Source: Datnioides undecimradiatus (Eukaryota > Chordata > Actinopteri > Lobotiformes > Datnioididae). From it: a DNA stretch of 64,000 nt. This document shows positions 14,001 to 26,000 of this stretch, piece by piece. Location: positions 16,478,148 to 16,542,147 of the forward strand of contig WARS01000008.1 of the NCBI GenBank assembly GCA_008933995.1. The letters run 5' to 3'. Below the pieces are notes generated by a model. The model ran no database searches, was not told where the DNA came from, and saw nothing but the letters and a program-made list of their open reading frames with translations. The position numbers and the translations under genes were made by a program. The number at the start of each line of letters is the position of its first letter. Position 1 is the first letter of the stretch.

Positions 14001-17000
14001 TTCCAGGTTAAATTGAAAATGCGAACGTTTCGACCACTCTGAGAAGAGAAATATGGGTGATAATCAGGTCTGGGTCTTGTTGACAAAAGCTTCTGCTACC
14101 CTTTGGGCTTAATTAAACCGTGTGCTGAATATTTTCAGGTTTGGGTCGAGCTGCGATCGAACGTTAAAACGCCCCCCAGGTAAAACTGTGCCTCGAATTA
14201 ATTTGGTCTCCCACTTCTTTTCCCCACCACCTCTTGAACCCTCTGTGTTTCTTCCTGTCCCTGACTCGTTCTTCTGTTCGCTATCTCCTCTGTCGCCTCG
14301 CTCTTCTTCGGTGAATTATGGGAGCCAGAGCATATAGATCTACAGAAACCTACTAATGAGGACCGTGACCCTCGGGCAGCTCCTCTAGCCTCCTCTAGCT
14401 CTTCTCCAGGGGTTAATGGGAGTAATCCCTCCTTGATTAATCATATCAACTGTAATTGGCTATTGATAGCTTGCCCATTGGTTTTGGGCGATTCCCCCTC
14501 TTCTCTTCTCACTTTCCTCTGATTGCCTCCAAGTCAAGCCATCTAAAGTCTGCTGCTGTTTTGATTTGCTGCTGGCACTGGCATTATGTCACTGCGCTTG
14601 CGGCAAATGAAAGCTTTGATCAGAGGTTGCCGCTGTCTGCTTGTGTCTGCAGAAGCCACGAAAATACTTCAAGTGATAGTTCAGGTTCTTTGGAGCGGGG
14701 TGTTATCGAGGCGCTTATCCAAAGTCAGTGCGCAGACGGCGGCCGGTACGCCCCTAGTTTGGAAAAGCAGGGGTATCGCGCATGAAGGTATGCAAAAGAA
14801 TAAATACCAGTCCAGTCAGACGGCCCTTTTCTCTGGCGCTCCATCCTTGTTGCACAAGTGCAACAACAGGCTGTGGCATGCAGCAGGTCAGCTGAGACAA
14901 CTCTGCATCCTGGGTGAAGAGTGTATTGCAAAACCAAACTGCCAAAAAAGCCAGATAGTGACCCAAAACAGCTGATCTGCGGCGTTACACGGAGTTACGG
15001 AAGTTATAGAAACCTTTTTTGGTTGTTGGGTGTCTGAAATCTGATTTGCTGCTGTATGTTTCTCGGCTTCTCACACCGGCACTCTGCTTCTCCAAACCTC
15101 CGTCCACCGTAGGCGATAAACTATGTATAAAACAAGATGTGTCCACGTGACACGTTGTGGCTCGCAACACACCAGCTAAGTGGTGTGTGGTTAGTGCAGC
15201 GCAGAGGTCCGAGCCCTCAGAAGAGGTCTGGATATTTCCCTCGGGGCCTGAATGTCTGAAGGTTTCGTCCCTACAAATCAAAGCACGAGCCCATTTTCAT
15301 CAAAGCCCCTCGTGGGCAATGTTTCTGTCACTTCCAACACTCCGGTGACTGCTTTCCAGATACGAGGCCCAATTCATTTCTCCGCCTGTTGTGACTCTCA
15401 TGGCGCATGTTATGTTTTCTTTTTTTCTCAATTAATCTTCTGCCCTCCGACGGCCGTGTAACGCACCGGTAATGGAGACATAAATTTCTCCTGAAGGCTC
15501 GGAGCCTGTCGGAGGAGGAGGGGCCTGGTGGATTGGTAGAGATCGATAAAGATGCTGAGTATTCATTTTAACAAGGAAGAGTGCACGGTCATGCTGGACC
15601 CAGGTATTAGGGGAGGACATAAGCTTAGTCTCAGTACCTGTCACATGTAGAGATGCAGTTATCCTGTGCAGTTACAGTGCATTACGTGATTAATTCATAA
15701 GTTTACTGCTTAAATACCTAGAAAATCAGGTTACAGGTGCTGCAAACTAACAAATCCCTTTAAAATCGATAATAACTGCCCAAGACCGAGCTCCTTGTCA
15801 TCCCCAGATCCCTCTATACACCAGCAGTTCGTGATTGATGACCAAGGTTCACCTGGACTCAGCAGCTCAGTCATGTGGCTTTGCCCCGAACAACATCAGG
15901 AAGTTCAGACCCTACCTATCTGAGCGTGCAGCACAACTCCTGGTACAGGCCCCTGCTGCAATTCCCTACTCCCTACTCAATCCCATGCAGATGATCCAGA
16001 AGTGCATCTGGTTCATATCCCTCCACTGGCTCCTGGTTACCTGAACCCCCTCATCCAGGTCTGCACTCCATCCCGCTCTCCACGCTCAGCCAATGAAAGA
16101 CGCCTTGTTCCACCATCGCATCATGACCCGAAATCCTCAGCTAGATGTTTCTCCGGTGTCGTTCCTGAGTGGTGGCATGAGTTAACTTCATGAGCACCTG
16201 TTTACCTGATGGTGGACTCATGCATAGCTTGTCTACACCGATGTCCCACTTGTCTGCATTGTTCTTTGCTCGTGTTGTGCGTACTCTATACGTACGCCGC
16301 TTTGCATGACAGCATCGTGCAGGAGTTTGTTGGCAGCGATGCAGATTAATATTAACAACCTAATGACCTTCGCCGTGATAACACGAGAACAGCAGGACGT
16401 CGCAGATGAAGGGTAACAAATGTGAACACTGTGTAAACAGCAGGCCACGCCTCGGGTTGTGTGGAATACATAAAGTCATGAAAGTCATTATTTGGAAAGA
16501 GCAGCAGACTAAGCAAAAAGCTAAGATATGAATAAGAGAGTCGGGAGGAACATGCATATTCTCAAGACTGAGAAGTGTCGTCATGGGAAACACTCCGGAG
16601 CAGTCTCAGATAATGTTACGTGAATAATTCAAGAGTGTGTATAAACTGCTTTGTAAATAATAAATGTCCCGGCGATAAATATTACCAGCTGAGCAGGAGA
16701 GAGGCATGCAAGGGAGGGATGTCGATAGTCGATAGTTCACGACTCAGGGGTCAGTGCTCGGCGGCTCGTAGCTGTCAAAACCTCAACTTGTTAATTGGCG
16801 CTGTCGGCGACGAAGGGTAGAACGTACAAATGTTCAGCAGGTGGATCGAACTGCCCCTCACCTTCACTGCGGCGGTGATGCAAGCAAGGTCTGCACCAAA
16901 TCTAAAGGAAATGTTGAAATTGTTAAATTGACAGCCGCAACTTCCCGAAGTGCAAGAGGATGCAATTTTGTTCGGGGGGGAAGAGAGCTGTCATCTTCTC

Positions 17001-20000
17001 CTGGATGACAAATCAACTTGGTTGTGTAAGGGGTTTTTTTTTTTCTTCTTCTTCTTCTTCGACTTGATTTTTTTCCCCTGCCACACATTGTATTTCACGG
17101 TCTGCAGAGGCAGTGCAATCAGAAAGACGCGGCCGTGTATGCAGGTGCAGCTCACGCCGAGATCTCGGCTCAGTACCTTTGTGGCCTTGAGACGTAATGT
17201 GTTTTTGTGGTCGGACACCCGGGATTTGACGCCTTTCAAACAGGTGTCGCTGTTCGTTCGCAGGTTTGCGTTGTTAATTCACAAACCCTTGTTTACCTCG
17301 TGAAAATATAATCTTTCTGCCCGCGACACGCTTGTAACCGGCTGTCAGGGTTGTCTGCTGTCCCGTCTTTCCGCTTCTGGGCTGTGCTTGCTGTCACCAG
17401 AATTAACTGAAGACAATGGCACTGAGAGACAACAGAGCGCACTAAAGGCTGTTGGAGCTGAACACAGGCTCCAGCTCAGAGGTAAAGCGGGTCGGCAACC
17501 TATTCGGAGGACTGGCAGTTCGGTTCCGGGCTCCTCGAGACTAGAAAATCACTCCATTTACCATTAAAAACATGTTTCTGCAGCTGCTCTGCATTGGTTT
17601 GCATTCAGATGTCCTGAGCTGCAGCACGTCTCAAACACTGCATTAACATTTCTGCCATTTAAAAAAACAAAATACTCGCCAGACCACCGCATTAAAACTT
17701 AGATTAGCGAATGCATGTAATTGGATTCCACAGCGTGTGTGTGCAGAGCATTATCTGTAGCTGTGTAATTTGGCTGTGCTGCAAAGGGCTGAACTCAGCA
17801 GATGGACGGATGCTGGCTCTTGGCACCTTCTCGCCGCCTGCGCGCGAGAGCAGCTGAACACGCCTCATTTACGGGTGCAGAGAGGAGCGGCGCTCTCGCT
17901 TTAGGGCGGACTCCCCCTTCCTCCTCCTCGACCCCAAATCCACTCTGCAGTGTGAAGAGCAGGCCCGCGATCGATGGAGCAAAATGGCAGAGGTTCACGG
18001 TTTAATCCAAGGACAGGATGAGAAAATCATCCTCAGTGCACCTCCGCAGTCTGAGCTTGATTATGTTTATGGAAATTATAATTTTATTGAATTCCCTCCT
18101 GTTACCTTGTGAGGAGATTGTTTCAGTCGATGTTGTATAGATAACACTTTTATAATGTGCTCTCATGGACATTCGTCCTGTACCACAGGCTGCCAGACAT
18201 AGAGAAATCCATCTGTCAGCGAGCAGTTGTATTTTTAGTGCCATGATGTTGGACTGTCATTCTTTTAATGAGATGCAAAGTAATGCCAGCGCGTTATAAT
18301 TCATTATTATTCAGTTATATAAGATCGAAAACTGAAATTTGTCAAGTTGGAACAATCAGTCATCGCCAATTTCGTCAAATTCGAAGCGTCGTTGCTGTTT
18401 TTCAGAGGAAAGACTAAATGATAATATAGAAAACATACATTCACTGTGTTTCAGGTGGCGTTAGTGACTTCTTCTACACGAGAGGCCCTGTTCTGACGGT
18501 GCCGACCGCTCATATTGAGCCCAACCTCTAATGTTTGTTTGCAGTTTCCCTGACTCTGCAGGAAAACCCAGCTCTTTAGCATTCAGTCCCGGTATGCACT
18601 GAACCGCAAACGCTGACGACCTCCCAGTTCTTTTAAACTTTGGATTATGAATTAACACCATCAGCGTTTGGATGGCCCGCCCCCCCGTAAGCTGCGCAGT
18701 TCGGTTTCCTGTCTGCCACCAGGTACCATATCCCGGGACAGTCTCCTCCGCTTCCTGCTTTCATGCAAGTGGTATAGGACGTGTCCCGTTGATGTTGAGG
18801 AAACGCTAAGCGGCGACTAGCGAGTGTCATTTCACTACCAAGCTCTGCATGAACTTTAACCACCAGCAGCAGCGGCAGCGGCAGCAGCGGGGCTTAACAG
18901 TAAGTGACATTTCCAACTTTATTCCAGAGTCTCCGTTAAAAGCCCCCGCGCCCGAGGCATGTGATTACACCTCAGAATGAACTTCTGTGAGGACCGTGCC
19001 GCAAATGCGACGACTGAAGGTCTCCTGCCTGTGCACGGGGCGCGGGTATAAAACTATAGGTCACACAACACTGGGTGTCCTGCTTAAGATCTTTTTTGTC
19101 GGAGTCACTTCGGGTCCACCGGCGTCATTCTTTTCTGCTGCCCCTCTCTTTCGCCATATTCTCCGATAAAGGTCACCCCGCGCATGAATGTGAATGCCGT
19201 CCGAGCAGGTCGTGGGATGGAAAGAGAAAATAAAATGGCTTTTTCTTATCTGCCACCGGAGTGCTCAGTGAATGAATCTATCCTCCGGCTCGTCTCTCTT
19301 TTCCCTGGCAAATGAAGCTCCTGCAGACTCTTGATGTCCGCCACCGATGGCGTCGTTAGGAGCAGCAAGGTTGCACGAAGGTCGAGTAAACACAATTAGG
19401 CCGCCGACCTGTCTCCCTTGGGGGGATGTGACACTGGAGTTGGATGTAACTTTGGTGCTGGCAGGATGGCTCCAGGTGGATCTGTCTGTTTAGGACAAGG
19501 TGGCGTTTCACTCTTCCTCCGTTTCCCAGAGGAGGGATAAACTCGGACATCTCGTCTGTTCGCGGCAACAAAAAAAACCCCAAAACATCTGTTTTATGCT
19601 GTCGCGCACAATGGGTGACGTGAGACACACGTGGCCGGGTGTACTCTCAAAGACCTTGAGAGGTTGTGAGAGTTTTGTGTACGTTCCTGGCTGAGAATGT
19701 GGACACAGTGACGGTTGTTATCTAAAGAGCGCTGCAGCTCATTAGCATCGGAGCTTGTTCACTTGAATACAGAGTCCCTCGCTGTCAGGCGTCCTGTGAC
19801 GCAAGCTCGTGATGCTTTGATCGAGTTTAAATAAAGACGTGACGCCTCTGGATTTACAGCGTTCGACAAACTCATCAAATTTATTGAATTTTATTTTTGA
19901 AACGGTGCACAGTAATGGGGTCAGTAATGCAGTGATGCAACGTTTGTATCAGTTGGAGCATTTAAATGGCTTTTGCAGAGAAACACAACATGCAATTATA

Positions 20001-23000
20001 TAATTAAATTCAGTGTAAATAGATGAATGAGCTGATCAAATTAGCCAATAAATGCAGTAACAGTTTTGTTTAAATGTTTTTTTGATTTTTTTTAATATAT
20101 TTTTGTACATTTTTTGAATTTATTTTTTTATTTTAATTTGTTTTTATTTTTTGAATTTTTGGGACATTTTTGCATAATTATCCAATAATTCAGTAACAGT
20201 TTATTAAATGTTTTTTGTTTTGTTTTTTTTACATTTTTTGAATTTTTATTTATTTGTTTATTTATTTTTTGGTAAATTTTGGTAATTTTTTTTTAACTTT
20301 CTTGAATTTTGGGAATTTTTTTGTTTTTTCTATTATAGAAATGTTTTTTTGAGTTTTGAATAACAAAGAGCATGTGCATTCCTGCGGCCAACACATGGAA
20401 CAATCGCTCTTCTCTTAATTTACATCTCACCAATGCGCCTATGATTTATCACGTTATTGTTACATACCTTTTTATTATGCCTTTGTCTTGCCAGCGTTTA
20501 CATTTACTTCCTCCCTTCTTGTTATTAACGACGCAGCAAACAAAAGATGAACACCCCCCCCCCCCCGCCGTCCAACTTTTAATGAGCTTTGATAATTAAT
20601 CTTTACTGAGGCTGATTACCATTTGGAGCGGGATTGGTGTGAGCGTTCGTTAGCGCACTCTGAGGTGGAGAGATAACAAATGCATTAGATGCTAAGTGTG
20701 ATTTATGTCCAAGCGTGATTTATGCAGTGATTTATGTAATTACCTACCCAGTGGGCTGACCGGGACGTCCGGTGGATGTTAGCCTTTTCTCTCTCTCTCT
20801 TTCTGTCATCGCCTGAGCGCTACAATCTCGCTTTCGGGATATCCGAATCAAGATGAAAACGCGTTGACAGATGTGTTTTACTGCAATGAATTGATAATAC
20901 TCAGGGGGTTTTACCTCTGTTCTACACGTCTTTGCAGATATGTCTCCTCCTTCCATCAATGCAGTCGCCAGGCTCTGCCTCACATCTATTTTAATCTGTT
21001 TAAATGCGCTTTTGAGCCGCTTTGTCATGACTGAGCGGTCATTTTTCCGCTTTTACACCCTTGGAAATGAACTATTTCAAAAGCAGCACTGTCAGGACCC
21101 ATTAAATGAGTCCGCACCGACTGTTGGATCCACCCAGGTGCTGTAAGTTTGTCCTCGGCTCGGCCCGTCACTGCAGCAATGAAAGATTTGACTTGATGTC
21201 ACAGATTTGATTTACTGACACTGTGGTTCAGTCCCAGCTAAAAAAAAAAAAAAAAAATAAAAAAAAAAAAGAAGTACAAGGTCAAAGAATTTAAAAAAAC
21301 GTGTATTTCATTTGTAAAAGGATTGCTTGTCTGTGACCCCACGCTGCCCCAGACTGTCCTTAAAACTGGTCTCAGGCCATTAGAGTGATTGAAAATGGAG
21401 ATTTAGGGTCAGCATGCTCCTGTGTTCATGTGGTCGCGTTTGTGCATTTTGCAAGGGCGGCGCGTCCCTCCTGTGGTGCCGGCATTAAACTTTAAAGGCA
21501 GGAGTAATGGATGGACTCATACAAGTGACTGGTGGTAAAACCGTCCAGCCAGTAATTACAAGGGTGGCCCTTGTACGGAGGTCAGCGTCTCAGTCTCAGG
21601 CCGACGCACTGGCGTTTACTCACTGCTGGCACGAAGGTTAATGCGGTTAATGTAACGAGCCACCGTGCATCTCCAACATCTGAGAGTGCTGCTGCACACT
21701 TAACCATGCAGTAACCACAGGGGGCTCAACTCAGAGGTGTATAAATGCATTTTGTACTTTGCATTTGTATTTAATTTCATTCTGTCCGCCGTCCATGCGC
21801 TGGACACAAGGCCAGAACTAGAACAGGCACTTCAGACTGAGGACTCAGCCGCCTGGTCGGTTTGCTTTAACCTCGCAGCCACTCTGCTGCTCTCCTGGGC
21901 GTAGTTTAGGGATTGATGGAGGCGTCCTGAACTACAAATCCTTGTAAAACCTCTCAGGCCATTTCACTGTGTGACACCAGCTCTGACGATGCTGAATAGC
22001 TTTAACGTTTGCTTCATGCTAAATCCGTCACGCCTGTCCTCGCGTGCCAATCCTGTCGTCTCGCTAACGACTATCGTGGACCGCCGGTAACGTAACGCAA
22101 AGAGCGTTTTATAACAGTTTGGTAAAAATGAGTTGTAATCAGTGAGTCATTAAATATGAGCGGGTATATTGATGCCAGCACTCGGAGTGATTCAGAGGAA
22201 GTCGGCCCTTTCATCTGCTGCCGGACTTTGTGATGATATTTAATTAATTCTCATTCACTCGTTTCCTGCCTCCGACACCTTTTTATTCCTGTTTGGCCTT
22301 AATTTCTTTCCCCGCTCCGCGCAGCCTTGTGCAAGCTTTTCTCAAGCCCGGGGAATGAGGTCCTCGTCACGTTACGCTTTTAAGATTCGCTGAACTTGCG
22401 AACAGCAAACTTTGCTCTCAGCGAGACCTTCAATCTTCTGTTTACAGGCCCTGATGCGTGTTCGCGTGACGCGTCTCGGGCCGAGTTGCGTAAATGCTCA
22501 AAAATCGAACAATAAATCAATCAGTCCGCCGCTGCAGCTCCAGCGCGTTCAATTTAATCAATGCACCGATGACAGTCTGATTAAAGCGAATGCATTAGAG
22601 CGACGTATGTAGCGGTTGCTGGCTGGCGCTCGAACATGCGTGATGATTTATGCATTTGAGCTCTCCCTGCACTTACAATGCTAATTATTTATTGCAAGCT
22701 GTTGGCAGGAACAACTCGGAGAGAAGTTTGTGCTGCACAGCTTAGCGCGGCCGTGTGATGGAGGTTTTGTTTGTGCTGTTTTTATTAAAGCTTTGTCACA
22801 CGGGCACACATGAGTTAGTACCTGTTGGGTACTGCAACGGTTTTATTTATGAGAGACGGGAAGCGGCTCGCTCTTTTTCCTGAAAACGCCCTCATCTCAT
22901 CTTCTTCCTCCCGCAGTTCGACATGCAGAGGATCACCCTTGAGGAGCTGAAACACATCCTGTTCTACGCCTTCCGCGACCACCTCACCATGAAGGACATT

Positions 23001-26000
23001 GAGAACATCATCATCAACGAGGAGGAGAGCCTGAAGGAAAACTCTGGGAACTGTCAGACAGAGTTTGAGGGAGGTGAGCGAAAGTCCCCGAGCTCATTTC
23101 ACACACACGTGCACACGAAGGCAAGTGTGTGTGTGTGTGTGTGTGTGTATGTGATGTGGTGGAAAGTAACCCATGCTGTCAGGAAGGATTTGAGCCGCAC
23201 AGCCAACAGAGTCGCAGCACACCTGCTGATTTATTGATTCTGGGGTAGTGGTGGGGACCCGCGTCAGCTGGTCGCCGGTTCAGAAGTGGCACAGATGAAA
23301 TATGCATGACCTCGCTCTGCAAAACTAGCCATCCAAGATTTATGGAGAGCAGCCGAGGGTTATTCTAGGACCCGTTTCACTCTCTCGCTATCAAAATGGG
23401 TAATGTAATTGCTTTGAAACAAATTCTGTTTCAGAGTGTTTTTGTTTTCGTGCGCCAGTCTTTTTGGGGCCTCGACGGAGAGAAAACATTGAATTTGCAT
23501 AAAATATTTACAGTTTAGCGGAAAACGTTAAAGTTAGAGACGGCCCGGTGTCACAGCGCTCAGTATGCAGCTCCAAGCATGCGCGCAGGGCACGATGTTA
23601 ACAGGCATCTGTTCGGCTGCGACCGAGCAGATGCTTGTTCGTGCGTTCAAACGAACGTTGCTGCTTTAATTCATTTACCTCTCGCTGCCCTCTTAACACA
23701 TCCGCTCACGTCCCGCTGTTCACTCGCAGGCTCGCCTCTCCCTGTTGTCTGCCGGCGAGCCTCGGCTGGAGAGCGCCAGTGTCTTCTTCTGCAGTGCAGA
23801 GTCAAAACTGATCATGCCTGGAGGTGAATGTGGCGAGCGAAAACCGAAATTTTAAAAAAAAACCCCAATCATTTGAATTATTAATCTTGAACCTTGGGCA
23901 CGCTACAAAAACGCGTAATGTCGCCCCGAAGAACGCGACTGTGGAGCCGTGTTACGCGACACTGCTGATTGCGCGTGCAGCCTTTGCGTTGAAGGCGCAC
24001 ATGAAAAATGCACCGGCGCTCGTTTTGTTCCGACACCAGCCGCATGAATTTGGGATGTAGGACAGGCCGAGTCGTGACGTTCCCGGTTCCCACGTGTCCT
24101 GAAGGCATCGCGGTCGAGCAGGGTCCCAGCCCGCTTTGTTATGCAGTGACGCTGTAGTCGTCACATCGCTGCCTGCAGCGTTAATAATACTGAATTGGTG
24201 AGAGTCCTTACTGTGTTTACTTCTTCATGAATGATGCTCACCAACAGCCCCTCGTTACCGAACGCCTCCCTGTCCCGTGTCACCGGTGTCAACGAGGATC
24301 TTAAAACTGTTGCGGAGCGATTGACAACGCGATGCTGCCCGCTGCGTTTATGACGAAGGCTGACCGCCGCAGGAATCGCGCGGAGCAATCGCTGTCTCCG
24401 CCGGCCCCCAAGGTCCACGACTACCACCTGCCACACACAGGGACGCCAAAATGTGCTCAGTCACGGAGAAATCAATACGTTGTGGCACGGCGCGATTCAT
24501 ACAGAGTGCAATTCATCATGCTACTCCGGTGCTTATTGCCCCAGCCTGCTGATGTATGAGGCAGCATAAAAGGCTCTTGATTTCCCTCTGGCTTCACCCC
24601 GCTCTGGAATCAATATGGTGCGGGGTTGAGAAACAACAGAATAAAGAATGCAGCCGCTGATACACAGACGTTCACCGGGCGCTGATTCATCGCCGAGCAA
24701 ATTGCACCGATAGCGTGAAGCGCGGGGTAACACGCCGGAGTAGCAGCTGTCCGGGGCGCCGCCTGGCAGCCGGACGCAGGCGTGGAAATCAACTTTGATC
24801 CATGAATGTCACAGCTGCCAGGCAGGTGCACAGCGGCCAGCTCAGCAATATGTTCACGGTGTGCACGTTCGCGATGTGCACCTGCATCATTTGAAGTTAT
24901 AATTGTGGGAATCTGAATGTGAGACGCGGGAAAGCCACGCCTGTTCGCTCACTTTAAAAACGCTTTATTACGTCTTCGGACCCCCTGATGACGTCACAGT
25001 GACGTCATCAGGGGGTTATCTCGGCCGCGGCTCGAGCACAAATCCGCAACAAAGAAACCTGGAAACTGGGTCCGTGGAGTTTAAAAGACGTTGACTACAT
25101 AGAGGAGGTGTTACAAAAGACTCCAGCTGCATCATGGGAGATGTAGGCTTCAGTGTTTTTGCAGCTTGACCCACACTAAAGACTATAAGTCAGGGCATCT
25201 CGGCCACTGCTGCTTCAATCCTTCATGTTAATGTGTCTCTTGTGAATCAGTGCAACCATATGGAGACCAGTTAAATGACCTTTCGCTGGATGACTTGAAA
25301 CTCAAGATTTACAGTTTTCCACTAAATCGTTCAGTCTGGTGAGCAGCACGAGGGCGCCACGCCGTCCATTTCCACCCCTGCTGCATTAGAAATAAATGAA
25401 ACCTTCTCACCAGAGATCCTTCTCGGGGTTTTTGGTATAATTTCTCAAACCGAGCGAGTGAAGACCGCCATAAGTCAGCCGCCTGGAAACCAGCGTACAC
25501 TTCATTACCTTCAGCGGCTGCAGCGGCCCGCTGAAGAAAGTCCTTTGTGGGTATTTGGCGTTGGTGTAGTTACTTTGGGCGGCTGAGGAGGTGTTTTACG
25601 AGGCTGACAGCAGGTTCGGGCGACTGGACTGAGAACTAATGTCTAGACCACAACTCTCCTCCCATCTTCACGTCAGCCAGCAGCTGAACACATGCTCTTT
25701 CCATCGACGGCGTCTTCAACTCGCACAAACTCACAACCTCAGATAGACATTTAGAAGATCTGAAAAACCTTTGTTTTAAGGCATTAAAACCCTTTTTTGT
25801 GCTAATATCACGGACGTTCAAGTAAACTCTTGGGTAAGTGGCTCAGAAGGAGGATAGTAGTGACCTCGGGAGCCCAGGAGCTTCCAGGTTCACCTCCCAG
25901 ACCCACAGGGCAAAGCAGATTGGAGACAGCGAGACCTTTCTACCTGCGCCTCCATTTCCTGTGCCGTCCTAACGGGTGTCGCTGCTCCTGTGCGAGCCAG

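Larger units (their letters stand above)
2007..22916 (+). other. caln1 large intron (20.9 kb)
   Basis: No coding exon is recognised. The intron contains a dispersed repeat at about 9137-9590, foldback repeat copy A (about 9665-10110), an L2-type LINE fragment (15790-16195), a homeodomain-site cluster (14422-14458), a T-rich tandem duplication (20045-20350), a triplet of GTGATTTATG boxes (20698-20736), an A-rich tract (21241-21270) and a 13-C run (20554-20566). The rest shows nothing I can name. A size of 20 kb is large for this compact locus and is consistent with retained regulatory DNA. Confidence 0.8.
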
